Origin: Accumulibacter sp.
GTDB lineage: Bacteria > Pseudomonadota > Gammaproteobacteria > Burkholderiales > Rhodocyclaceae
Direction of reading: 5' to 3'
Assembly: GCA_031267455.1 (NCBI GenBank)
Contig: JAIRZC010000169.1
Span: 1-5,923 of the forward strand
DNA length: 5,923 bases
The first letter of the stretch is position 1, and every line of letters begins with the position of its first letter. Below the pieces are notes generated by a model, which did no database searches, had not been told where the DNA came from, and saw only the letters and a program-made list of their open reading frames with translations. Shown here piece after piece: positions 1-5,489 of this stretch. The position numbers and the translations under genes were made by a program.

Positions 1-480
1 GCATCTATGATGATTGCCATATTATTATTCGATGACTCACTTTCCGGCGGTATTCCCTACTTTTTGCAAGAGTAGCATGTTTTCAAGGCCCAAATCGCAC
101 AATCCATCCAAACGAACACACCGGACGCAAAAAACGCCCAAGCGCGATTCTTTGGCATGGGCGCGCGCCAATATCCTTCCTCCCATGGGGAAGAAAATTT
201 CCGACAGTGGCATTTCTTCCATTGATTGCGGGGAACCCGCGTCTTTTCCGCGGATAAGTTTTAATCCACCGCTCGATAAACTTCAAGGAACTTTCGCTCG
301 GTTTGCGCGTTTTTTGCCCGATCCGGAAAAAAATCAGGCCAATACGCGCAAGACGAACGCAAAACAGCGACTCAACCCTTCGAAATCAGGCATAATTCCC
401 TCCCGCGCGGGCGTGCTGAAAAACGAGGCATGAGGCTTCGAGCCGCCCTTTGGCGACGGAGTTTAAAGCCGAGTCAATTT
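1..480. other. Intergenic stretch, no supported gene
   Basis: I see no convincing gene on either strand. The longest open frame (14-433, + strand) reads as a Lys/Ser/Arg/Pro-rich low-information protein with no recognisable motif, and the overlapping short frames on the - strand are no better. Base composition is less GC-biased than in the genes to the right. There is a perfect 10-bp palindrome of C and G at 402-411, and a few A- or T-runs, but no clear terminator. No tRNA-like arm with a conserved T-loop was found. It may be the remains of a decayed gene or a long upstream region of mtaD. Confidence 0.5.
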
Positions 481-489
481 ACGTAAAAT
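462..489 (+). promoter_or_regulatory. Putative sigma70 promoter of mtaD
   Basis: TTTAAA at 462-467 matches 4 of 6 positions of the -35 consensus. TAAAAT at 484-489 matches 5 of 6 of the -10 consensus, with a 16-bp spacer. Transcription would start near 496, giving a leader of about 100 nt before mtaD. The stretch is AT-rich against a GC-rich background, which supports the call, but it rests on consensus matching alone. Confidence 0.4.
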
Positions 490-505
490 GTTTCAATCCA
501 CGCCC
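490..505 (-). repeat. Solitary CRISPR-repeat-like sequence
   Basis: On the - strand this reads GGGCGTGGATTGAAAC, the same as the conserved 3' end of many type I-C and some type III CRISPR repeats. A looser resemblance extends to 518, where the - strand begins ATCGC, compared with the GTCGC start of typical repeats. No second copy was seen in the window, so this is not an array. It directly follows the putative -10 box of mtaD. It could be a degenerate leftover repeat, a CRISPR-like regulatory RNA element, or chance. Confidence 0.3.
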
Positions 506-518
506 TGACCTAAGCGAT

Positions 519-598
519 ACCGCATGGAAGGGGGAATCCGTCTCCCCTGCGTGGTTATTCCTCTGAAGGGGGAGGTTTCCAACCAGAGTGTGTTTTAG
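519..598 (+). promoter_or_regulatory. Structured 5' leader of mtaD
   Basis: Three helices can form and compete with each other. Hairpin 1 pairs 529-533 (AGGGG) with 544-548 (CCCCT), with an outer stem 519-523/551-555. Hairpin 2 pairs 560-563 (CCTC) with 572-575 (GAGG), with an outer stem 553-556 (GGTT)/581-584 (AACC), and shares bases 553-555 with hairpin 1. A third helix, CTCCCC 542-547 with GGGGAG 569-574, excludes both. A 24-codon ORF (524-598) overlaps the leader. I do not recognise a known riboswitch class; in particular it does not fit the SAH riboswitch core that would suit a SAH-acting enzyme. Confidence 0.35.
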
Positions 599-1927
599 AT
601 GAAAACGCCCATCGATCTCCTCATCGAAGCGCGGTGGATACTGCCGGTCGAGCCGCATCGCGCGACCCTCGAAAATCACGCGGTGGCCATCGACAAGGGC
701 AAGATTGTTGCAATTTTGCGACAATCCGATGCCGCGTCCCGTTTCGTTCCCGTCCAGACACAGGCGCTCGCGCGCCACATCCTGATCCCGGGCCTCGTCA
801 ACCTTCATACACACGCGGCGATGTCACTCTTGAGAGGCATCGCCGACGACCTGCCCCTTCAGAAATGGTTGAACGAGTATATCTGGCCCACCGAGGCGAA
901 ACACGTTTCCGAAAGCTTCGTTTACGACGGGACGACGCTGGCCTGCGCCGAGATGCTGCTCGGAGGCACGACCTGCTTTAGCGATATGTATTTCTTTCCG
1001 AAGGAAGCCGCCCTTGCCGCAATCAGGCTCGGGATGCGCGCCGCGATCGGCCTTTTGGTCTTCGACTTCCCTTCGTCCTACGCGGCCGACGCCGACGATT
1101 ACCTGAGCAAGAACATGCAAACGCGCGACGAATTGAAAAACGAGCCCCTGCTCAGTTTTTGCCTTGCGCCGCATTCGCCCTATACGGTCAGCGATCGGAC
1201 ATTCACTCGCGTGCTGACGCTCGCGGAGCAATGCGACCTGCCCATCCACCTGCATCTGCACGAAACCCTCCAGGAAATGGAAAACAGCCTGCGGCAGTTC
1301 GGCGTCCGCCCCATCGAAAGACTGCGCCGCCTCGGTCTGCTCGGTCCAGGGCTGATCGCCGTTCACGGCGTTCACCTCGATTCCAACGAAATCGCGCTTC
1401 TCGCGCAATACGGTTGTTCCGTCGCGCACTGCCCGAGTTCGAATCTAAAGCTCGCGAGCGGAATCGCGCCGGTTGCGGCCCTTGCGGACAGGGGCGTCAA
1501 CATCGGCATTGGAACCGACAGCGCCGCGAGTAACAACCGACTCGACATCCTGGAAGAAATGCGCCTGGCCAGTCTGCTGGCAAAGGGATCGACCGGAAAC
1601 GCCGAGGCCATCGACGCCCATCAGGCCCTGCGCATGGCAACCCTCGGCGGAGCGCGCGCCCTCGGACTCGAAGAGAAAATCGGCTCGATTTCGATCGGGA
1701 AAGCCGCCGATCTTTGTGCCATCCGCATTGACGACCCGCGTTTGCTTCCCTATTATGACCCTGCGTCCCTGCTCGTCTATTCGGCGGGCCGGGAATTCGT
1801 CAGCGATGTCTGGGTCGCGGGGAAAAAACGTGTCGAAAACGGGCATTTGCTCGGCGTCAACGAAATCGAGTTGATAAATTCGGTCTCTTTATGGCAAAAT
1901 CGACTTTATTCAAGCCGCACCCCCTAG
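599..1927 (+). CDS. mtaD: TRZ/ATZ-family amidohydrolase, MTA/SAH deaminase
   Basis: This 442-residue cytoplasmic metallo-amidohydrolase has the usual length for the family. It likely deaminates 5'-methylthioadenosine and/or S-adenosylhomocysteine to the inosyl compounds plus ammonia. The metal and catalytic residues are visible in order: H70-T-H72 at the end of strand 1, the PHSPYTVSD segment with H192, H-L-H-E with H219 and catalytic E222, AVHGVHL with H256/H259, and GTDSAASNN with D307. N- and C-terminal stretches form the small beta domain that flanks the barrel. The ATG at 599 follows a TAG directly, so no upstream start in frame is possible without crossing it. The ribosome site is weak (GAG at 586-588). 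Pseudomonas PA3170, a biochemically studied MTA deaminase, also sits beside ubiG, which supports this role, although related members deaminate other purines or guanine derivatives. Confidence 0.9.
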   Translation: MKTPIDLLIEARWILPVEPHRATLENHAVAIDKGKIVAILRQSDAASRFVPVQTQALARHILIPGLVNLHTHAAMSLLRGIADDLPLQKWLNEYIWPTEAKHVSESFVYDGTTLACAEMLLGGTTCFSDMYFFPKEAALAAIRLGMRAAIGLLVFDFPSSYAADADDYLSKNMQTRDELKNEPLLSFCLAPHSPYTVSDRTFTRVLTLAEQCDLPIHLHLHETLQEMENSLRQFGVRPIERLRRLGLLGPGLIAVHGVHLDSNEIALLAQYGCSVAHCPSSNLKLASGIAPVAALADRGVNIGIGTDSAASNNRLDILEEMRLASLLAKGSTGNAEAIDAHQALRMATLGGARALGLEEKIGSISIGKAADLCAIRIDDPRLLPYYDPASLLVYSAGREFVSDVWVAGKKRVENGHLLGVNEIELINSVSLWQNRLYSSRTP

Positions 1928-1959
1928 TTTTTTTGCGCATTGCCCATTAACATTTCGAA

Positions 1960-1989
1960 TCGACAATAAAGATACCCGCAGTCTTTACT
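1960..1989 (+). promoter_or_regulatory. Possible promoter of the OmpA-family gene
   Basis: TCGACA at 1960-1965 matches 5 of 6 bases of the -35 consensus. TTTACT at 1984-1989 matches 4 of 6 of the -10, with an 18-bp spacer. An alternative -35 is TTAACA at 1947-1952, but no good -10 follows it. The 88-bp gap after mtaD is AT-rich with no clear terminator hairpin, although a T-run follows the mtaD stop. A separate promoter is expected because OmpA-type proteins are usually abundant. Confidence 0.3.
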
Positions 1990-2015
1990 CAAATTTAACT
2001 GAAGAGGAATATTCG

Positions 2016-2663
2016 ATGAAAACATTGAAACACTCCCTGGTGGCCATCCTGGCCACTACCCTTGGCCTTTGCGCTTCGTTTGCGCATGCGCAAACGCGCG
2101 TATACGCAATCGACCAGCGCGGAGCCGTCGTCAAGAGCGGCACGGGGCTGTGCTGGCGCACCGGTTACTGGACGCCGGCAGCGGCGGCTCAGGATGCGGC
2201 CGGTTGCGAATGCGACAAGGACCTCATCCCGCGCAACGTTTGCGAACAGACCCCCGCGGCGCAACCCAGAGCGACGATCGCAGATGAAAAAGTGACACTG
2301 GCCGCCGACGCGCTTTTCGATTTTGGCAAAGCGGACCTGCGTCCTGAAGGCAAAGCCGCTCTCGACAATATCGTCGCCAAGTCGCAAAGCCTCGTCCTGG
2401 AAGTCGTAATCGCCGTCGGTCACGCCGACCGCATCGGAAGCGCCGCGGCAAACCAACGGCTTTCCGAACGCCGCGCCGCCTCGGTCAAGTCCTATCTCCT
2501 CGGCAAGGGTATTCCGGCCAACCGCATTTACACTGAAGGCAAGGGCAGCCAACAACCGGTGACCAAAGCCGGAGAATGCGCCGGCGCGAAGAGCTCCAAG
2601 GTCGTCGCCTGTCTGCAACCTGATCGCCGCGTCGATATCGAAATCATCGGAACCAAGAAGTAA
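2016..2663 (+). CDS. ompA: OmpA-family peptidoglycan-binding outer-membrane protein
   Basis: This 215-residue protein has a Sec signal peptide: a KTLK n-region, a hydrophobic core over residues 8-22, and likely cleavage after AHA at residue 25. The mature N-terminus of about 60 residues is too short for the eight-stranded OmpA barrel. It carries cysteines at 46, 64, 66 and 76, as in the short OmpA proteins of Betaproteobacteria. Residues from about 92 to 212 are an OmpA_C domain. It shows the FDFGKADLRPEG segment, GHADRIGS with D138, and the LSERRAASV helix with R153, the Asp/Arg pair that binds diaminopimelate in peptidoglycan. The start is set by AGAGG at 2003-2007, 8 nt before the ATG. The gene is closed by a strong terminator, so it is probably largely monocistronic. 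Its role is to anchor the envelope to the cell wall. The symbol is a family-level name. Confidence 0.88.
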   Translation: MKTLKHSLVAILATTLGLCASFAHAQTRVYAIDQRGAVVKSGTGLCWRTGYWTPAAAAQDAAGCECDKDLIPRNVCEQTPAAQPRATIADEKVTLAADALFDFGKADLRPEGKAALDNIVAKSQSLVLEVVIAVGHADRIGSAAANQRLSERRAASVKSYLLGKGIPANRIYTEGKGSQQPVTKAGECAGAKSSKVVACLQPDRRVDIEIIGTKK

Positions 2664-2681
2664 TCTTTCCGATTTTCTTGA

Positions 2682-2709
2682 AAAGCCCTGCTTTGGCGGG
2701 GCTTTTTTT
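2682..2709 (+). terminator. Intrinsic terminator after the OmpA-family gene
   Basis: The stem GCCCTGC (2685-2691) pairs with GCGGGGC (2696-2702), with one T-G pair and a TTTG loop. It is flanked by AAA upstream and followed by seven T residues (2703-2709). This is a textbook rho-independent terminator 19 nt after the stop codon. The AAA/TTT flanks could extend the stem to 10 pairs. It lies only 28 nt before the ubiG start. Confidence 0.9.
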
Positions 2710-2737
2710 ATTCGTCGCATCGCCGGACAATTGCCTC

Positions 2738-3436
2738 ATGTCCAATATCGATCCATCCGAACTCGACAAATTCAGCCGCGCCGCTCATCGCTGGTGGGAC
2801 ACGGGGAGCGAATTCGAGCCGCTTCACCGGATCGATCCGTTCCGCGTGGAGTGGATCGGGCGCCACCTGGAAATCAATGGGACGACTTTCCTCGATGTCG
2901 GCTGCGGCGGCGGAATCCTTTCGGAAAGCCTCGCGCGGCGCGGCGCAAAAGTGCTCGGCATCGATGTCTCCGAAAAGGTACTCGGCGTCGCCCGCCTCCA
3001 CGGCATCGAAAGCGGATTGAAGGTCGATTACCGCGCGGTGCCGGTCGAAAATCTGGCCGCGGAAGAATCCGAGGCTTTCGACGCGGTCGCGTGCATGGAA
3101 ATGCTCGAGCACGTTCCGGACCCGGAAAGCGTCGTCTCGGCGTGCGCAAAACTCGTCAAACCCGGCGGTCACCTCTTTTTCTCGACGATCGACCGTAACC
3201 TGACGGCCTATCTTTTCGCGATCGTCGGCGCGGAACGCATCCTTGGAATCCTCCCTCCGGGAACGCACGATTTCGCTCGTTTCATCCGCCCGTCGGAACT
3301 TATCCGCATGGCGAGGGAATCCCGCCTCGAAACGGACGATATCGCCGGTTTCGTTTATAACCCGGTGACGCGGAGATGCCAGGCGAGCGCGCGCGTCCGC
3401 CTCAACTACCTGCTTCACGCGCGGCGCAGGCCATGA
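2738..3436 (+). CDS. ubiG: Ubiquinone biosynthesis O-methyltransferase UbiG
   Basis: This is a 232-residue class I SAM-dependent methyltransferase, close to the 240 residues of E. coli UbiG. It performs both O-methylations of the ubiquinone head group at the membrane face. It begins with the typical MSNIDPSELDKFSRAAHRWW block. SAM-binding motif I is FLDVGCGGG (residues 51-59) with the acidic end of strand 2 at GIDVS (74-78). EMLEHVPDP (121-129) and LVKPGGHLFFST (139-150) follow. The diagnostic UbiG segment DRNLTAYLFAIVGAERILG and PPGTHDFARFIRPSEL occupy residues 152-188. The end, YNPVTRR...LNYLLHARR, is also typical. The ATG at 2738 was chosen because the protein start matches the family and a TTG start at 2678 would begin inside the terminator. 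The ribosome site is weak. The downstream GNAT gene overlaps its stop. Confidence 0.95.
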   Translation: MSNIDPSELDKFSRAAHRWWDTGSEFEPLHRIDPFRVEWIGRHLEINGTTFLDVGCGGGILSESLARRGAKVLGIDVSEKVLGVARLHGIESGLKVDYRAVPVENLAAEESEAFDAVACMEMLEHVPDPESVVSACAKLVKPGGHLFFSTIDRNLTAYLFAIVGAERILGILPPGTHDFARFIRPSELIRMARESRLETDDIAGFVYNPVTRRCQASARVRLNYLLHARRRP

Positions 3437-3903
3437 ATCCAGTCTCCGCCGAAGATGCGCGCGTCGATTCGGCCAAACCGGCCGACCTTTGCGCGATGGC
3501 CGACCTCCTGGCCGATCTGTTCGCGATGGAAAAGGATTTTCATCCGGAACGCGAAAAGCAGCTTGCCGGTCTGCGTCTCGTCCTCGAAAACCCGAAAATC
3601 GGGCGGCTTTTCGTCCTGCGCTCGAAGGATCGAGTCGTCGGCATGGCCAACGCGCTGATCACCGTCAGCACGGCGGAAGGCGGGAAAGTCGTTCTGCTCG
3701 AAGACGTGATCGTCGCAAAAAACCTACGGGGACAGCGCCTTGGACGCCTGTTGGTCGAAGCAGTCTGCGAATGGGCCACAGAACGCGGCTTTTCGCGCCT
3801 GACCCTGCTCGTCGACAAGACCAACGAAAACGCCCGCGCGTTTTACAAAAGCCTCGGCTTTGAGCTTTCCATGATGCGTGTCCTCCGAAAAAAACTCGCC
3901 TGA
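3433..3903 (+). CDS. GNAT-family N-acetyltransferase, substrate unknown
   Basis: This 156-residue protein is a single GNAT domain that should transfer an acetyl group from acetyl-CoA to an amine. The core is visible: LLEDVIV (residues 88-94) is strand 4. The pyrophosphate-binding loop N-L-R-G-Q-R-L-G-R (97-105) begins the following helix and fits the R/Q-x-x-G-x-G/A signature. NENARAFYKSLGFE (131-144) is the late helix-strand typical of the family. The ATG at 3433 overlaps the ubiG stop as ATGA, which implies translational coupling, with GCAGG at 3426-3430 as a possible ribosome site. In many relatives ubiG is followed by the phosphatase gene gph, so this partner is less usual. The substrate cannot be read from the sequence; a free amino acid, a protein N-terminus or an antibiotic are all open. 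Confidence 0.85.
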   Translation: MNPVSAEDARVDSAKPADLCAMADLLADLFAMEKDFHPEREKQLAGLRLVLENPKIGRLFVLRSKDRVVGMANALITVSTAEGGKVVLLEDVIVAKNLRGQRLGRLLVEAVCEWATERGFSRLTLLVDKTNENARAFYKSLGFELSMMRVLRKKLA

Positions 3904-3913
3904 CTCCCGGCAT

Positions 3914-3963
3914 GGAGCGGAAAAAACGCCGCGCCGCGACACATCGCTATCTTTCGCCGCTCC
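3914..3963. repeat. Inverted repeat in the convergent gap
   Basis: GGAGCGG (3914-3920) and CCGCTCC (3957-3963) form a perfect 7-bp inverted repeat with a 36-nt interior. It lies between the convergent GNAT (+) and WD40 (-) genes. A run of six A (3921-3926) gives a U-run in the - strand transcript just inside the stem, but the local GC-rich stem before it is weak. It may help end transcription from both sides. It is not a clean intrinsic terminator. Confidence 0.3.
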
Positions 3964-3984
3964 GCGGAAATATCGACGCCCGTT

Positions 3985-5403
3985 TCATTTTATCGGCACG
4001 CAGGTACATATCCGGTTGCACCGGCATATACTCCCCCCATAACCGCCGCCGCCCGGCCTCACGGCGGGCTTCGGACGCGGTGGCGGCGTGTATCGCCCCG
4101 AAACGCAGTTACACGTGCACACGGCGCCCGGTGGCAAGGGCGAACCACAGGGCAAGAGATAACTTCGGCTTTCCACGCCCGTGTATTGAACGACGTTTAC
4201 GTTTTTTTCCGAGGCTTCGGGATCGAAGAGCGCGCCGATGAAATCGGCCTTATCTTCTTCATCCGGCATCTTCCACAAGAGAATGCTTCCGTCTCTCGCG
4301 CCCGCCGCCAGAAACCGGCCGTCACGGCTGATCGCGAGAGGGCCGACCCTCGCGGAGAATCCCGTGAGTTCAAACATCGGCGCTTCGTAGGGCTTTTTCA
4401 GAAGATAAACCCTGCTGTCGGAAGCGGCCGCGAGCCATTTTGCGTCCGGACCAAAAGCCAGACCCTCGCGGTCGGACGGCATCTGGCGCATGTCGATAGC
4501 CTTGCGCTGCTCTCCGGAAGGAAGAGACCACACGCGCATCGCACGTGGTCCACGGCCCGCCAGAACGTTCCCCTCCGGGCTGAAAACGAGAAACTTCACC
4601 CTCTCTCGCGTTTTCCATTGCGCGAGCGTCTCGCCCGAAGGGAAAGCACGCAACTCGATGGAATCGGAAACGCCCGAAACGCAGGCAAGCATCTTGCCGT
4701 CCGGGCTGAACGCCACGGCGGAATAATTCCCTCCGGCTTTCGTTTCGAGATCGCCCCCAGGCAGGGCGCTGAATCGAAGCCCTTGGCGCTTCAGGACGAC
4801 GGCAAGCGTTTTTCCATCCGGGCTCATCGCGATTGAAAGAATCGTCTCGGAATCGTAGGCGCGCAGCGTCTTGTGCGCCTTGTCGAAAGGCGATTTCCAG
4901 AATACGGTCACGCCGTCCGACATCCCTGAGAAAAGCGTCCCGCGCTCCGGAGCGAAAGCCAGCGAGAGAGCTTCCCTCTGCAACTTGTGCGTCTTTCGCG
5001 GCCGGCCTTCGGGAATCGACCAGAGCTTGAGCGTTTTATCTTCCGAGGTCGAGGCCAGCGTTTTTCCGTCCGGACTGAACGCGAGCGCCAGTACCGCGCG
5101 GAGATGCGCTTTCACGCCGCGCGCGCCATCCGCGCGCACGCTCTTATTCGGAGTAATCAGGGCACCGAGAACCTCACGCGGTTCGCGGCCGCTGGACCTT
5201 CCCCCCGCGAACGGCGTCCCGCAGCCCGACGAGAGCGCGGCAAGTGCCCCGGCGCCGACGGCCGAAGTCAGCAAAAAACCGCGCCGCCCCATCCGGCAAT
5301 CCGTGTCGATTCCGCTGATCCCGTGCAGTTCGGGTTCTTCCCGGCCACCGTCGGAATACACTCTTTCCAGCTTAAATTTCGGAAGCCGCATTTTTTCGCT
5401 CAT
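3985..5403 (-). CDS. Tat-exported WD40 beta-propeller with Cys-rich C-terminal tail
   Basis: This 472-residue protein has four parts. Residues 1-38 are a charged N-terminal extension. Residues 39-61 look like a Tat signal: GRRGFLL with R40-R41, then a hydrophobic Ala/Gly/Leu stretch ending at SSGC61. Residues 98-378 hold seven WD40-like repeats, at roughly 98-130, 138-171, 178-214, 218-255, 259-295, 300-337 and 343-379. Several have clear AFSPDGKxLA and LKLW or LLW ends, enough for one closed seven-bladed propeller. Residues 380-472 form a linker and a Pro/Gly-rich tail with eight cysteines. The start at 5403 is supported by a strong Shine-Dalgarno. A GTG at 5454 in frame lacks one. The gene lies 82 nt downstream of a radical SAM/SPASM gene on the same strand. 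I infer that it is that enzyme's substrate; its biochemical function is unknown. C61 might be a lipid-attachment site, but the lipobox is poor (Ser at -3). Confidence 0.85.
   Translation of the reverse strand: MSEKMRLPKFKLERVYSDGGREEPELHGISGIDTDCRMGRRGFLLTSAVGAGALAALSSGCGTPFAGGRSSGREPREVLGALITPNKSVRADGARGVKAHLRAVLALAFSPDGKTLASTSEDKTLKLWSIPEGRPRKTHKLQREALSLAFAPERGTLFSGMSDGVTVFWKSPFDKAHKTLRAYDSETILSIAMSPDGKTLAVVLKRQGLRFSALPGGDLETKAGGNYSAVAFSPDGKMLACVSGVSDSIELRAFPSGETLAQWKTRERVKFLVFSPEGNVLAGRGPRAMRVWSLPSGEQRKAIDMRQMPSDREGLAFGPDAKWLAAASDSRVYLLKKPYEAPMFELTGFSARVGPLAISRDGRFLAAGARDGSILLWKMPDEEDKADFIGALFDPEASEKNVNVVQYTGVESRSYLLPCGSPLPPGAVCTCNCVSGRYTPPPRPKPAVRPGGGGYGGSICRCNRICTCVPIK
3988..4149 (-). 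other. Cys-rich C-terminal tail, candidate radical SAM target
   Basis: This encodes residues 419-472 of the WD40 protein. The cysteines are C419, C429, C431, C433, C460, C462, C466 and C468. Three units share the pattern Val/Ile-Cys-Thr/Arg-Cys: V428-C431, I459-C462 and I465-C468. Two of them are followed by Asn (N432, N463). The two Cys clusters are separated by a PPPRPKP and GGGGYGG linker. WD40 propellers do not normally carry such an end. Dense short-spaced cysteines behind a structured domain resemble the core of thioether-bridged peptides or a metal-binding end. Modification is inferred from the neighbouring SPASM gene, not shown. Confidence 0.6.
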
Positions 5404-5411
5404 CGTCCGCC

Positions 5412-5419
5412 CCTCCTCC
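5412..5419 (-). promoter_or_regulatory. Strong ribosome binding site of the WD40 gene
   Basis: On the - strand this reads GGAGGAGG, 8 nt before the ATG at 5403-5401. It is the best Shine-Dalgarno match near any gene in the window. It decides the start in favour of 5403 over the upstream in-frame GTG at 5454. Confidence 0.85.
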
Positions 5420-5460
5420 ACCGCCGCGCCGGACAGCATGTCTTTATCGCGCACTCATTG

Positions 5461-5489
5461 AGTATATGCGCGTTCAACGTCCGCGTCAG
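5461..5489 (-). promoter_or_regulatory. Possible internal promoter for the WD40 gene
   Basis: On the - strand CTGACG (5489-5484) is followed by a 17-bp spacer and TATACT (5466-5461). These match 4 of 6 and 5 of 6 consensus bases. The -35 overlaps the TGA stop of the radical SAM gene. The start would fall near 5454, about 50 nt before the WD40 ATG. A perfect 11-nt palindrome (5453-5463, ACTCATTGAGT) covers the end of the -10 and the start site, inside a wider inverted repeat (5448-5453 with 5467-5472). This looks like an operator site. It would let the substrate be made in excess over the enzyme. Confidence 0.35.

Noticed and set aside
14..433. 139-codon open frame on the + strand
   Set aside because: No motif, low-information basic composition, no ribosome site, and overlapping equally long frames on the other strand.
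490..598. 6S RNA or another known small RNA upstream of mtaD
   Set aside because: Short CCCCTG-like similarity only; the long bubble-and-stem architecture of 6S RNA is absent.
824..1429. Long - strand frame inside mtaD
   Set aside because: It is the antisense shadow of a well-supported GC-rich gene and its translation resembles no family.
1995..2720. 241-codon - strand frame over the OmpA-family gene
   Set aside because: Antisense shadow; the + strand has a signal peptide, ribosome site, OmpA_C domain and terminator.
2678..2737. TTG start that would add 20 residues to UbiG
   Set aside because: It begins inside the terminator, and the family N-terminus starts at the ATG at 2738.
2708..3418. 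236-codon - strand frame over ubiG
   Set aside because: Antisense shadow of ubiG, which is clear along its full length.
3376..3432. Upstream ATG that would lengthen the GNAT protein by 19 residues
   Set aside because: It lies well inside ubiG without a ribosome site; the ATGA overlap at 3433 is a standard coupled start.
4093..4107. C433-V-S-G-R437 as a formylglycine (sulfatase-type) site for an anSME-like enzyme
   Set aside because: The known motif needs Pro or Ala at the third position; here it is Ser, and the protein is not a sulfatase.
4186..4836. 216-codon + strand frame opposite the WD40 gene
   Set aside because: Antisense shadow; only the - strand shows repeated AFSPDGK-type motifs.
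5221..5245. Lipoprotein signal at C61 of the WD40 protein
   Set aside because: Serine at -3 and Leu only at -4 make a poor lipobox; kept as a remote possibility, not a call.
4871..5461. 196-codon + strand frame opposite the WD40 N-terminus
   Set aside because: Antisense shadow without motifs or a ribosome site.
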